Below, in pieces: positions 28,101-36,380 of a DNA stretch of 64,000 nucleotides (positions within the stretch are counted from its first letter, which is position 1; each line of letters begins with the position of its first letter). Location of the stretch: NCBI GenBank assembly GCA_030141605.1, contig JAQGDQ010000246.1:126001-190000 (forward strand), written 5' to 3'. The notes beneath the pieces are model-generated. The model was not told the origin of the DNA, did no database searches, and saw only the letters and a program-made list of their open reading frames with translations. Origin of the DNA: Tubiluchus corallicola (taxonomy: Eukaryota; Priapulida; Priapulimorpha; Priapulimorphida; Tubiluchidae). The translations under genes were made by a program, and so were the position numbers.

Positions 28101-31100
28101 GCCAAAATAGACTCTAACATGTTTCCATGAATGATTTACAACAGTTACTGCTTATCCCGGTTTGCGAATAAGTAAATCTAGCTATTGTGCATCCAAGGTT
28201 TTCAAGAATGTACTCATTAACTTTGCTTGAAAACAGGCTTTATACAGCATTGAAGACAACGTTTGCTGTAATAGAAATTGACATGAGAACAATGACTGCA
28301 GGAGAATTGCTAACTCAAGCATCCTTTAGGAGGACGAATAGTGAAGAAGGTTGCTGTACACAGTTTATGTACAAACAATGATTATATAAAACAAAATTTG
28401 TCTATGGAAGACTTGTATATGATTTTGTTTTCTACATGCTATAAATCTAAGGATTTCAACTAGCAGATAAAATTCGAGCTTACTGTAAAATAAACTATCT
28501 CTAATTAAGCTGAACAGAAGATTCGAGACAATATACAAAACAGGGCTTCTACAGCAGACCCATTGTGTCTAAGGCATTGTAATTTGTATAATGATATGTA
28601 TGCAAAGTCTATCAGTTGTACCTAAAAAGCGTTTTTTAAATATATTTTAAAAATATGTTAAAGCAATGCATACATATCGAAAATTTACACAATAAACGGA
28701 ACTACAGCAAAAACCTATATAAAATTAAATTTTCAAACTTATTAAACAAACTTCAGTAACCGTATGCACACCAACCAAAGCTAGAATTGACTGCAATTGG
28801 TAGAACAAATTTCTCAAACTTATATTCAGTAGACTTTAACCACCAACACAGTCTGCCATGCAGAAAATAATATTTTTGGATTTACACCACAGCCCCATGG
28901 TGCCCGCAAATGGAACAGCCGTTCTATTCTTCCATATTGTGTGGAGTTTACACATGGTCGCAAAAGCATAATCAGCATAGGGCAAGCCCTAGAATTGTGA
29001 CGCTTTGCGCGGTTTTAAAAACAGCTTTGTCCTTATTATGTAAAAAGCAAACCTTGATTCTAAAACAAGAAAGATTACTGTTAGAAGTAAATGTTGAAAC
29101 TTGTACTTACAAGTGCGATAACGCATCAATGAGTCTAGTATACCATGTATGTCACCAAAAAAGTTAAACCTGTAGCTTATGTACTAATTAATTAATCAAT
29201 CATGGTAATGTAAATTCGTCTTTTAACTATCGCACTGTAACTTTGTGAGTTTAAAAACCAATTAAATTTCTTCAGTGAATGTGCTTTCACAAAAAGAACT
29301 TGCAAAGATTTTAACAACACTGACAATGGATGTTTCATCTTTATTAGGGATGCAAAATGAATGATTTGAAATTGCTCACTGTTGTGCTAATAATGATGAA
29401 AAATAATGAATAATACTTTGCAATATTAGTGAATGTACGTTAATAAAACAAGAAACTTTGAATGAAACGGGAATTATGCGGATTAATTTCAAAAATGGGC
29501 AAATAGCCAAATCGCATCTATAAATTACAGCCTTGCTATAAAAATGTTAATTATCCTTGAAATATGTAGTTGTGCATTTTATGTAACGTGCACACCCAGT
29601 GGTCACGCTAGAAACTTCAAAAGATACACAAACAGTGTCTACAGTAGTAGTCAATTAAATGGGTTTTTGACAAGGAGTTTTAGACACAGGCTATTTCGAG
29701 TTTTCCACATAGTTGTTTTGGACGCATGGGTTATTTAGACAGGTAGTTCGGGCACATAAGTCATTTAGACACAAGGTAACGTGAACACCCAGAACATTCA
29801 GACTTTAGATGTTTTGGACACATAGGACATTTGGATGCAACGTATTATGGACACAAAGAACATTTGGACATTATATATTTTGGACACAGAGAACATTTGG
29901 ATACTGAGTATTTTTGGCACGTACACACGTGGTAGTTTGGAGACAGGCAGTTTGGACAAGTAGGTCATTTGGACACACAACGGACTTTAAACCGCTTTCT
30001 TTGCAAAATTAAAGGGTTTCTGCTGTGCCAAAAAACGTTAATCAAACGAATGACATATTATCTGTTTTGATAACTTTCCTTTTCTAGCTACCTCAAACCC
30101 AACTCCCCCAACAGTAACTGCAGACTGCAAGTCAAAAATTATACAAGTAAGATAAAATAATATTATAAATATTAGGGCGTTTTCATAATATGCGGATATC
30201 CGCATGCGGTGAAGGTAGCTGCGGCGATTTTGGTAACTGCGACAGATGCGATTGGTACGTTACGGCGATTACGAGTTCATGACACATAACCCGAATTTCT
30301 TGCTGCAACTTTTTCGCGCTAATTAAACTGAAAAACCGCACTCAGTGTGTGATAATAATGCACTACATATACAGGCTAAAGTACTTAAGTATTAATTAAG
30401 ATAAAACATTGAACATTGGAAGAGAAGTTTTTCTTGAAAGATTTTTCTTTACAAATTATTAAAATGGGTGATAAAATCATTTTTAGCTTGTATAAGTTGG
30501 CAAGTGATGAAGAATTTTGCTTGGCAATCACGATCGCCACGGGTATGAATAAATTTCGGAACTCCCGCCATAGTTATCATCACCGCAGTCTGATATCTGC
30601 AAGCATAGTTTCACTGAAAACATTGTACTCTTTAGAGAACTGATCAATCCTATGTGTCCAAAATACCCGTATCCAAAGTACCTTGTGTCCAAATAACCCA
30701 TGTGTGTAAAAGTTTTCAGGTGAAGCATCATATTATTTTTACAACCTGTAGTATTCTGCTATTTTTAAAACTTTGCTCTTTTCTATTGATTTTTAAATTA
30801 AGGGCTTGTGAAGATGACAACACAGGAGCTATCCATATTTTTCATTTTTGTTTATGTACGTACGCTGTAGCACGTGTGTTACATCATCAAGATAGGCGGG
30901 ACTAAACGTCCCATGCGGTCTATGTATTGTCTAAACTCTAAAATAACAAGGAAATTCAACATCAACGACTCGAGCCAGTGACTGCTTTAACTGATAAGTT
31001 TCACTCTATTACTCTAACAAACATTCATGCGTGTTCAGATTTCTAGTGTAGGCATATAATCTCATTTGTGTAATGTCAACGGCTTGCGATTGCAAATATT

Positions 31101-34100
31101 TATAGAACAGGTTGAAGAACAGGGACTGTCAAGCAATTTTAGTCGCTACATCAAACGTGATAATCAAATGTTTGAAAGCACGAAGCAGTAACCGAGATGA
31201 GACACCTAACAAAAAGAATATGGAAAGTAAAAATACTGAAGAACGCTGGAAAGGTATACAGTTGGCACGTTGTGAAATGTTTCAAAACTGTGTAGTAACA
31301 ACTAGTACCCGTACGATTTAGTAGTCTTACTAAGGAAAAAACGCAAATGCCTGAATCAGAAAACCAGTGTATAAAATAGAACTGTATACCCTGCAATAAA
31401 CTATTATAATAAAGTTCTGCAAACATCTTTCAAACTATCGTTTCAAGAATACAAAACAAAACTTAAGCGTAAGCAAACAACATCAATTACTTGAAAAGTT
31501 ACTTGAATTTATAAACAATGGAAAAAACAAATTAAAACAATAATAATATGAAGCAAATACTTAGTATCATAATATGGCTGTATAACTTGCTGCAAATTTG
31601 GCATTTTATAAAAACGAGATGTCTCCGATCAAAGTTTATGGTTCGCCTGAAGTGTTTTCGTATTGTATTTTAGGGTATTGTCAGTGATTTTTGTACAGCA
31701 TAGCAAACAGGTCTGAAATAAATCCCTCGGGTCAGATTCTCCTTGTATTCGCAGGGAAAAATGTGGGTCTACAGGTCCGTAAATACTAGTAGCAGTAACA
31801 ACATTCCAGAAATGCAATTGTTTTGCTTTCAGTATTAACCGCACAAAAAGTGCCAAATTTTAGCTTAAAGCTATTAAGATGGTAAATTACAGGCTAAAAT
31901 AATATCCTGCTAGGTTGCTAAAAGTGATGAATACATGCACAAATAAAACCGCTAGTATTGCTGTACAGTACACATGGTCAGGTTGAAAACTCATTGTAAA
32001 GACATGATTAGCACATTGACAACACATACGACTTGCAAACGGAATTGATAAATGTGCTGCAAGACAAATGCAAGTTCTACAAAATTAATCTCTTCCAAAA
32101 TTCATAAAATATATGGTTATTTTTCACGAAGTGAACTAATGCTACATGAAAGATCATGTAGGAAATACAGATTATAAATTATAGTAACTATAAAAAGAGA
32201 ATAAGTTAATGAGGTTAATTCACGGTGTTTCACAGTTTGAAGCCATTATTAATACATTTATTTATGAACTTGGTGCTCCAGAACAGCTCCTACAACATCT
32301 CATGTAAAAATTTATTTAGATGTAAAAATATTTTTGGCAAATTAGCTAAATATGGAGTGAATCAAGCCAAGAACGGCAACACCTACATATATTTCACAAT
32401 ATAGCTATAACTGCAGAAGTCAAAAACATAGAAAACAAAACTTAATTAAATAGTGTATATATATTATAGCACTGATACGTATTTAAAAGGTATTTACCAT
32501 CTTAATAGCTTTAAGCTAAAATTTAGCACTTTTTGTGCGGTTAATACTGAAAGCAAAACAATTGCATTCCTAGTAATCCGATATTTTCACGTGTCTCAGG
32601 CATCACTTGTCACCTTACACTGAACTGGAGGAGTCAAGCGTCACGCGAAAAACGATAGATTTGTACAATGCATTTAATTTTTTCCAGATTTAGTCAAAGT
32701 CAGATAAGACTGAACAAACTTTGGCCGCTTCTCGTTTCTTGTATACTGCTAGTTTAAATGAAAGATTTACTACCCAGCGCGGCCAAACAGTTATCTAATC
32801 CAGTTGGTATTAAGAGAGTTCACGTGACAGCACTGCCAATTAAAGAAAGATCATATTTATGAGAAAACATCATCGGAGCAGGTTACAGGTGTGACGGCGA
32901 TGTAATTTAGTTTTGATGATTACCGTTTGAGTGGGCTTATCGAGTATGAAAACCTGTTGATGTGCCAGAAAAGCAGACACTCAGCAAAAGCGATCACAAG
33001 TACTCAAGTAAATTAGTAGTTCATGGACCCGGTACCTTCACCCAGCTCACACAAGATATTCAAAGCAAACTGAAACCCAGAAACATGCTTGACAAGCTTA
33101 GCATTCTTAATTTGACTGAAATGATGCAGTTAGGTAGGCCGCAAGAATTGAAAATAGTTAAACACGCTCTCAGCTGGTATGGCGGTAACTATATTATAAC
33201 ATCGGAAAAAGATCATTATGGCCACATATTACAAGAAACATACCTATTATTACTCCAACAATAAATCTTGTAGAAGGCGCTGCAAGTGCGAATTCAACGC
33301 ATTGTACCGGCAAATATTTTTTCGCGTCTATATATAGCCATATACACTTGAATGCGTACACATATATATATATATATAAATAGCACAAAAAACCGTTATA
33401 GTATATATATATATATATATAAAACAATGACAGTATACATTATACAACATAATGTGTATAACATTCAATGAAATAACATTCAATGATTGCCTGATTGCTT
33501 GAGCTACACTGCTAATATGCAAATGCGTCTGGTGCAAAAGATTAGCAAAAAATTAAATTGTTACAATAATATTATGATATATACTTCTAGAGACGTCTTT
33601 AACGTAAATCTCCCAGTCTGTCCCCCTTCCCGCATGGCTCAATCTAAATCCTATCATCGTTGCCCATTGACCATAAATTAATATCATGGTAATCACAGAG
33701 TATACTAGCGTATAATCAATTAATTGAGCCTAATTGCTGTCTACAAGGTCATCACAACTCACAAGCAATAAACATGACAAGGTTGATATGTTTTATACAA
33801 CGTTGCTGACTTAAGAACAACATTCACTATCCCTTTTCATAAAATCTCTATCTAACCCATTACCCCCCCCCCCACACACACACACACTTTTATAGGGATT
33901 AATCCTTTGCCACTAGCCTGTCATCTATTAGATTAAAAAGTATATGCTATGTTTGTCATAATAAAAATCCATTATAATAATTCCTTCAGGATAAAAGTCG
34001 TGGTAGTAGAAGAGCAAACTAAAGGTTCAGTCACACTAGATAATGAATTATGCTTAACCAGTGAAGTATTGATAAGCGGCAGTCAGTGAAATTAGCCAAT

Positions 34101-35219
34101 GGTAAAATATCAGGGTAAAGCGAGAACAAGACTGTTTTGCACAAAAGAGGAAGTAAATTGTTGCCATTATTGTCCGTCCATTATTGCAGGGCTGCACACA
34201 ACGAGATGAGTCTACCGCAACGCAGTTTAAACCGCAGTAATTTTGTTCAAGAATTTAATTAAGTGCTTGCTACTGCCACATCACAAACAGCCCAATTATT
34301 TATACAATAGCAGCTTACAGGTTAAATTATTCAGAATAGTCACACTAAGCAGATACAACCCTTTCCATATGCAGTACATACGAGATTAAGCTATTACTTT
34401 AATTACGATTCATTTCAATTGCGCAACGTTCATCAATTGCGCAAATATTTCAATTACAGAGTACATTTGCGAATTCTACACGTAATAAAAGACACATTGT
34501 TCAAAAACACAAGTAAAACATAACTGCAGAATGCTTAATTAAATTACAAATCATTAGCCGGGTATTAAAAACAAAGTGCAAGGTATAATCTCAAAATATT
34601 ATTAAAGTAAATTGTTGCTAGGTGAATTCATCATTCCCTGATAAAGTGGCAATCTTCAGAGATTTGCCATGCACTGTTTGACATTGGTGAAGTTTTTTTA
34701 CTCTAGCTTAAACTATTTTTAAAGGAAATACACTCCAAGACAGAAACCAAACATTAAAAACTTATTTGATTTTTTTATATGTTTTACTAAATAATTTTAA
34801 CAAATGTTGTAACACAGTAACACTAACTTGACCAGCCATCACCAGCACCAATCCTACTTAACCGTGTATCTTTGTGAAAAACAGTTGGTATAACAATAAA
34901 TATCTAAACATCCATTAAGCAGGACTAAACAATCTGTGCTGCACGTATGTGGTGACGACTTAATTAATTTCACACAGACATAAATAATATGCAGCAAGAA
35001 TATACACCGCGGCGACTAGCAGATATTACAATGTTGAAACATGATTTATTAATTTAGTGCTGGTTAACAGAGAGTTATAACAAAGTCTCAAAAGACAATG
35101 TACAATACGTGTGACTTACTTGTAGCCGGTGGTTGTCGCCTAGGCGGGTTAAAGCCAAATTGTCCCACCGTCAAATTCAGCGTGGACAGGATCACTCCAC
35201 ACACTAACAAGGTCCTCAT
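1811..35219 (-). CDS. Secreted multi-module protease-inhibitor-like protein (23 coding exons, full gene span)
   Basis: Seen: exons joined at GT-AG sites give 3525 nt with every phase agreeing, a start codon at 35219-35217 and a stop at 1813-1811. The 1174-residue product has a signal peptide (about 1-20). Modules by residue are WAP 34-84; thyroglobulin-1 (Tg1) 85-157, 229-295, 365-434 and 836-909; antistasin-type 158-196, 296-332, 435-472, about 625-652 and 910-952; Kunitz 653-715, 716-775 and 1099-1174; WAP 776-835 and 983-1041; lustrin-type 1042-1098. Six copies of a six-cysteine module lie between these. Known: Kunitz, WAP and antistasin domains commonly inhibit serine proteases, and some Tg1 domains inhibit cysteine proteases. 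Inference: an extracellular or matrix-associated multi-target inhibitor or structural protein. No transmembrane helix follows the signal peptide, so secretion is likely. It has no exact match I can name; the nearest idea is the mixed-domain BPTI/Kunitz-type secreted proteins of marine invertebrates. The transcript ends were not seen, so UTRs are undefined. Confidence 0.9.
2680..2849 (-). CDS. Exon 22: lustrin-type cysteine-rich repeat
   Basis: Residues 1042-1098. It follows the lustrin-type pattern: PCRLGPPLLDPED, then Cys, then CPEGYRC, and a terminal CCP. Known: this repeat (first described in the nacre protein lustrin A) often sits next to Kunitz domains, as it does here. Phase 1 in, phase 0 out. 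Confidence 0.85.
3519..3695 (-). CDS. Exon 21: WAP domain 3
   Basis: Residues 983-1041. Eight cysteines with QKCCYDAACHSDVC. The N-terminal part (VPNEEPELVDLVCP) has a short acidic linker. Phase 1 at both ends. Confidence 0.9.
4078..4168 (-). CDS. Exon 20: six-cysteine module copy 6 (cassette 4)
   Basis: Residues 953-982. Spacing is C-x5-C-x6-C-x5-C-x5-C (CEDGSEC to CQNLASC), one residue longer than the others in the third gap. Phase 0 in, phase 1 out. The exon is small and AT-flanked; it was accepted because frame, phase and cysteine spacing all fit. Confidence 0.78.
4888..5015 (-). CDS. Exon 19: antistasin-type domain (cassette 4)
   Basis: Residues 910-952. It has CPEDPCAGLDCPNGY and then ACTTCGC, an antistasin-like pattern. 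It ends in phase 0 after VCN, keeping the Cys1-at-exon-end arrangement. Confidence 0.82.
5419..5640 (-). CDS. Exon 18: thyroglobulin type-1 domain 4 (cassette 4)
   Basis: Residues 836-909. This is the only Tg1 copy with all six cysteines: LPEC, IQC, VCRCV and a final VC. The canonical CWCV is CRCV here, losing the core Trp. It belongs to the six-cysteine Tg1 class, unlike copies 1-3. Phase 1 at both ends. Confidence 0.92.
5641..6800. other. Intron 17, no other feature seen
   Basis: 1.16 kb AT-rich intron between WAP 2 and Tg1 4. No coding or structured repeat was recognised. Confidence 0.6.
6801..6980 (-). CDS. Exon 17: WAP domain 2
   Basis: Residues 776-835. Eight cysteines, with GLQKCCNAGPNC as the core. 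The acceptor TTTTTCAG at 6981-6982 is preferred over one 9 nt downstream; both keep the frame and differ by three residues (Phe-Leu-Asp). Phase 1 at both ends. Confidence 0.9.
7060..7130. repeat. (CA)n microsatellite
   Basis: An almost pure CA tract with a GCA-rich left part, in the short intron between exons 16 and 17. Confidence 0.95.
7146..7325 (-). CDS. Exon 16: Kunitz/BPTI domain 2
   Basis: Residues 716-775. Six cysteines in Kunitz order, with PRWTYN, LYYTGCKGNANNF and MDCLNTC. P1 is Asn (GDCNG), which is unusual, and the usual YGGC is changed to YTGC. This copy may not inhibit a standard serine protease. Phase 1 at both ends. A (CA)n tract lies just downstream in the intron. Confidence 0.93.
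7326..8679. other. Left part of intron 15, no feature seen
   Basis: AT-rich with no recognisable gene. A single hAT-like terminus (CCAGTGGCGTCC near 7529) has no visible partner. Confidence 0.5.
8680..9306. repeat. Dispersed repeat, copy 1
   Basis: Clearly alignable, in the same orientation, to 15970-16511. Shared blocks include GGCATAGTTAAAACTA at the left, the segment TCTGTCTAGAAACTAGTACT, and GTGAATAAC followed by TTTTGCTATGCAAGC at the right. Open frames inside do not resemble known proteins. Confidence 0.75.
9933..10121 (-). CDS. Exon 15: Kunitz/BPTI domain 1
   Basis: Residues 653-715. All six Kunitz cysteines are present, with RWYYN, the core FIYGGCGGNENNF and the closing ESYEQCLGLC. 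The residue after Cys2 (P1 position) is Leu, not Lys or Arg. Known: P1 sets protease preference, so a chymotrypsin- or elastase-like target is a better guess than trypsin. Phase 1 at both ends. Confidence 0.95.
10122..11382. other. Intron 14, no feature seen
   Basis: 1.26 kb intron between the antistasin exon and the Kunitz 1 exon. No gene or repeat structure recognised. Confidence 0.6.
11383..11572 (-). CDS. Exon 14: six-cysteine module copy 5 fused to antistasin-type domain
   Basis: Residues 590-652. The N-half has spacing C-x5-C-x7-C-x4-C-x5-C (CPPLAYC). The C-half reads CPPTRCTEPCLFG and then NGCRTCDC, an antistasin motif. Here both modules share one exon, in the reverse order to the cassettes. 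Phase 0 in, phase 1 out. Confidence 0.85.
12409..12618 (-). CDS. Exon 13: six-cysteine module copy 4 plus long linker
   Basis: Residues 520-589. It starts with CPPGTRC and follows C-x5-C-x6-C-x4-C-x5-C. A cysteine-free stretch of about 35 residues follows (Thr, Gln, Gly and Pro rich, including TTTGQGEGD). The exon then ends at FNCF, whose Cys is Cys1 of copy 5. Phase 0 at both ends. Confidence 0.82.
12619..13906. other. Intron 12, no feature seen
   Basis: 1.29 kb AT-rich intron. Short ORFs here show no domain or conservation cue. Confidence 0.6.
13907..13959 (-). CDS. Exon 12: short linker exon with Cys1 of the next module
   Basis: Residues 502-519, about 53 nt: a Pro/His-rich linker (VFQDAPPRPH...) ending EATCA, whose Cys is Cys1 of the following module. 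Two AG acceptors lie 8 nt apart. Only the upstream one, giving 13959 as the high end, keeps the phase-1 donor of exon 11 in frame. The downstream AG (13951) would put the join out of frame, so 13959 is chosen. Confidence 0.7.
14143..14230 (-). CDS. Exon 11: six-cysteine module copy 3 (cassette 3)
   Basis: Residues 473-501. Spacing is C-x5-C-x6-C-x4-C-x5-C, ending CPKLAQC. Phase 0 in, phase 1 out. The exon is 88 nt against 97 in copies 1 and 2, because the linker after the last Cys is shorter. Confidence 0.85.
14979..15091 (-). CDS. Exon 10: antistasin-type domain (cassette 3)
   Basis: Residues 435-472. It contains CPVPTCLIHCEHGYERD and then HGCQTCDC, a clear antistasin pattern. It ends SPCE in phase 0, as in exon 4. 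Sequence similarity to exons 4 and 7 is visible by eye. Confidence 0.88.
15755..16511. repeat. Dispersed repeat, copy 2 (longest)
   Basis: The part from 15970 matches copy 1 (8680-9306). The left part (about 15755-15935, with TTCTGCTTCT, GACAGGAG and GAACTTGT blocks) matches 27238-27400. This copy therefore links the two other fragments into one family. Confidence 0.7.
16512..18330. repeat. Degenerate dimeric tandem repeat array
   Basis: Units starting CCTTTCATTTGATA begin at about 17726, 17866, 18015 and 18133. Two alternating forms occur. One continues with GGAAGGC and TTTGTCTCCTCGA; the other continues with TGCTACATGGTACTATTC. A more diverged unit begins near 16633. Recurrent blocks are TGGGTCACAGATTAA and a CCATTTTTGG-like run before TTTTGCC. 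It fills the intron between exons 9 and 10. Confidence 0.7.
18598..18807 (-). CDS. Exon 9: thyroglobulin type-1 domain 3 (cassette 3)
   Basis: Residues 365-434. It has YYKPQC, KWCVGEDG, GTR and a final Cys. Cys3 and Cys4 are absent here too (LQI and KWCV). Phase 1 at both ends, with a TTTATAG acceptor and GTAAGC donor. Intron 9, between this exon and exon 10, is 3.5 kb and filled with repeats. Confidence 0.9.
19215..19311 (-). CDS. Exon 8: six-cysteine module copy 2 (cassette 2)
   Basis: Residues 333-364. It has the same length (97 nt) and cysteine spacing as exon 5 (C-x5-C-x6-C-x4-C-x5-C), with the shared core VDC-x4-CPKLAKC. Phase 0 in, phase 1 out. The near-identical architecture with exons 5 and 11 points to duplication of a three-exon unit. 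Confidence 0.85.
19483..19592 (-). CDS. Exon 7: antistasin-type domain (cassette 2)
   Basis: Residues 296-332. The cysteine pattern CSPVGCVNACPHG followed by NGCPSCTC is an antistasin signature. It ends GPCD at a phase-0 donor, again placing Cys1 of the six-cysteine module at the exon end. Phase 1 to 0, as in exons 4, 10 and 19. Confidence 0.88.
19593..20883. other. Intron 6, no gene seen
   Basis: 1.29 kb. Around 19745-19815 there are repeated ATACGATAA and TATCGTTA words that could be a small decayed inverted repeat. Nothing else recognised. Confidence 0.5.
20884..21084 (-). CDS. Exon 6: thyroglobulin type-1 domain 2 (cassette 2)
   Basis: Residues 229-295. It carries HYRPQC, the Trp-Cys-Val core (YSWCVDKNG) and a C-terminal Cys before DDG. 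Like exon 3 it lacks Cys3 and Cys4 (IQF and SWCV). The sequence between the first two cysteines starts ACQIQQQ, close to the other Tg1 copies. Phase 1 at both ends. Confidence 0.9.
21188..21284 (-). CDS. Exon 5: six-cysteine module copy 1 (cassette 1)
   Basis: Residues 197-228. Cysteine spacing within the exon is C-x5-C-x6-C-x4-C-x5-C, with Cys1 four residues earlier across the phase-0 intron. It ends CPQLAQC and then a short linker. I do not recognise this as a named domain; it recurs in exons 8, 11, 13, 14 and 20. The donor is GTAACA. Confidence 0.85.
21598..21672. repeat. Perfect 32-bp inverted repeat (hairpin)
   Basis: Arms 21598-21629 and 21641-21672 are exact reverse complements (outer end GTTTTGAGCCATGG). 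The 11-nt centre holds a further CGAC/GTCG mini-stem, so the whole can fold as one long hairpin. It lies in intron 4 of the inhibitor gene. Confidence 0.9.
21730..21845 (-). CDS. Exon 4: antistasin-type domain (cassette 1)
   Basis: Residues 158-196. The cysteine pattern includes EECDHGYETDTETGCPTCEC, the antistasin C-terminal signature (HGY...D...GC-x2-C-x-C). It begins in phase 1 and ends in phase 0 just after SPCE. That last Cys is Cys1 of the next six-cysteine module, so the exon carries an antistasin core plus the start of the following module. Confidence 0.88.
22483..22701 (-). CDS. Exon 3: thyroglobulin type-1 domain 1 (cassette 1)
   Basis: Residues 85-157. It has the YSPQC hallmark, the Trp-Cys-Val core (YSWCVNEQG), GTR, and a closing Cys. 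Cys3 of the usual QC pair and the first Cys of CWCV are both absent (TQF and SWCV), so the 3-4 disulfide is lost as a pair. Phase 1 at both ends. Confidence 0.9.
22702..24860. other. Intron 2, repeat-like but no gene
   Basis: 2.16 kb. The stretch 22750-23280 contains repeat-like wording (GTCATGACCTTTCAACC, CCCTAGGTCATTCAC). GGGATGTTCGAGG at about 24246 and CCTCGATCCC at about 24750 could be decayed ends of an element, but the termini do not match well. Confidence 0.4.
24861..25013 (-). CDS. Exon 2: WAP (four-disulfide core) domain 1
   Basis: Residues 34-84. Eight cysteines have WAP spacing, including the adjacent pair in AAKCCGFAECGSVC. The exon is phase 1 at both ends, so it is a self-contained shuffling unit. 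The acceptor is ATTGTAG and the donor GTAAAA. WAP domains typically inhibit serine proteases; specificity cannot be read here. Confidence 0.9.
27238..27770. repeat. Dispersed repeat, copy 3 plus one array-like unit
   Basis: 27238-27400 matches 15755-15935. 27625-27765 matches the tandem-array unit (CCTTTCATGTCAAATGCC, CCAATTTTGGTTGTTTTTGTG, GGGTCAACC). The same association of dispersed repeat and array unit occurs at 15.8-18.3 kb. Confidence 0.6.
29640..29990. repeat. Minisatellite built on TTTGGACACA
   Basis: About 15 to 20 degenerate units of 15-25 bp containing TTTGGACACA, TTTAGACACA or TTTTGGACAC variants. It lies in intron 1 of the inhibitor gene. Confidence 0.8.
30645..30712. repeat. 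Inverted copies of the TTTGGACACA minisatellite
   Basis: Four units in the opposite orientation (TGTGTCCAAA, GTATCCAAAG, TTGTGTCCAAATA), about 650 bp from the direct array. The pair could form subterminal inverted repeats of an element. Confidence 0.7.
31811..32568. mobile_element. Putative DNA element with 77-bp terminal inverted repeats
   Basis: Arms 31811-31887 and 32492-32568 are reverse complements with one mismatch. Outer ends read AATGCAATTG and CAATTGCATT. The 604-bp interior has no coding potential. No clear target duplication was found. Confidence 0.6.
33361..33422. repeat. Two (TA)n tracts
   Basis: Alternating TA runs at about 33361-33379 and 33401-33421, separated by about 20 bp. 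Confidence 0.9.
33861..33887. repeat. Poly-C followed by (CA)n
   Basis: A run of C residues passes directly into CACACACA. Confidence 0.9.
35120..35219 (-). CDS. Exon 1: signal peptide
   Basis: The start codon at 35219-35217 opens residues 1-33. A short basic N-region (Met-Arg-Thr) is followed by a hydrophobic core (LLVCGVILSTLNLTVG), then a likely cleavage site before Gln-Phe-Gly-Phe. The rest is Pro/Arg-rich. The exon ends in phase 1 at a good donor (GTAAGT on the minus strand). It joins in frame to the WAP exon 10.1 kb away. Placing the start here gives a canonical secretory leader for an otherwise entirely disulfide-rich protein. Confidence 0.88.
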
Positions 35220-35839
35220 CGCCACAGGTCAATATCGAATCGACGCACCACTTTTGGCTTTCACTTCATCGATGACTGCAGATTAAAAAACATAAAACAA
35301 AAAAAGTAATCTATAAAAAGCAAACCGATGTATTTGCCATTAAATGTTCAACACTCCGCCCTGCCTGATAACCGCCGAAAAGGAGTGTGGAGCTTGTAAC
35401 AAAACCTGTTTTCCACTCTGCTGCCCGGTATAAGTGACACAATCAGAGAAGATCCGTGTCTACTTAGAGGGCATGTGCGCAAACTAGCGAGAAGAGAGAA
35501 ATTCGTGAAATTCCTGCTAGGGCATCAATAGCGAGAGAGAGTTCACAACTCGCCCCGAACAATCAAAGTAATTCCGTAGGCTGTTTTGTGTATCACTTCG
35601 GCGAATTTTTCTTCTTTAAATTTGCTGTATAAATTTGAACTGCAAGGAGTTTTACGAAACAAAAACTATGAACGAATTTTGCCAATTTGGCCAGCATTTA
35701 CCAAGTGGTAAACACACGAATTATAATTGCCATGCATGATACATCATCTACTGTGCATACATGTAATTTATAAACAATATGACAATGTTTGCTAATGTGT
35801 GATAGTGTCTATTTATGCGAACTCAAATGCTGCAGTGAG

Positions 35840-36010
35840 CTCTCAAATGTGGTGCACCATAAGAACCAGCGTAGTCCCGGAAAGGTTTCGGGCTGATGTC
35901 AGTTTAACTCCCTGCCCCAAATATAGTCCAAAATACAACTTTTGGGGATATAATTATATTCGTCCAATGTGTACCATAAGAATCAGTGGCCCTGGAAGGT
36001 TTTAGGATGT
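35840..36010. repeat. Short degenerate tandem duplication
   Basis: The block GTGCACCATAAGAACCAG...GGAAAGGTTTCGGG recurs about 115 bp later as GTGTACCATAAGAATCAG...GGAAGGTTTTAGG. Confidence 0.6.
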
Positions 36011-36380
36011 CATTTACGTACCATCTCCATGATCTTCCTCTCAATACGGAGAGCAGAATGACAATACAGCGTTGTTGGATTTAGCTAGTATTAATATCAC
36101 GAACTACAAAAGTAACATTTCGCGTGTAAATTTGTTAAAAAGAACATCTAATCACCAATACATGTACAGAATGGAACGTGGTGGAATGAAATTTACAAAA
36201 ATTTTGAAGCAAACAATGAAAAGAAATGCGAAAAAGCTGAGGGTGAATCAAGATTTGAATCACGTTTAGAAGTGACCACTAGACCTCACACAGTCCTTGT
36301 GACCATGGGCTGTCTCAATTCAATTCCAAAATCTTTAATTCGAAAAATTGGTTGATCAAGACGATCAAAATTGGTTGACG

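Larger units (their letters stand above)
25014..35119. other. Intron 1 of the inhibitor gene (10.1 kb), repeats only
   Basis: Separates the signal-peptide exon from the WAP exon. It holds repeat copy 3, an inverted minisatellite pair, a 77-bp inverted repeat and short TA and CA tracts, described separately. Short ORFs such as 32962-33264 (100 codons, plus strand) match nothing I recognise. Confidence 0.65.

Noticed and set aside
32962-33264. 100-codon plus-strand ORF in intron 1 of the inhibitor gene
   Set aside because: No domain recognised and no neighbouring exons; could be a fragment of an unknown mobile element.
35312-35318. TATAAAA word near the inhibitor gene start
   Set aside because: It reads as a TATA box on the plus strand, the wrong orientation for the minus-strand gene.
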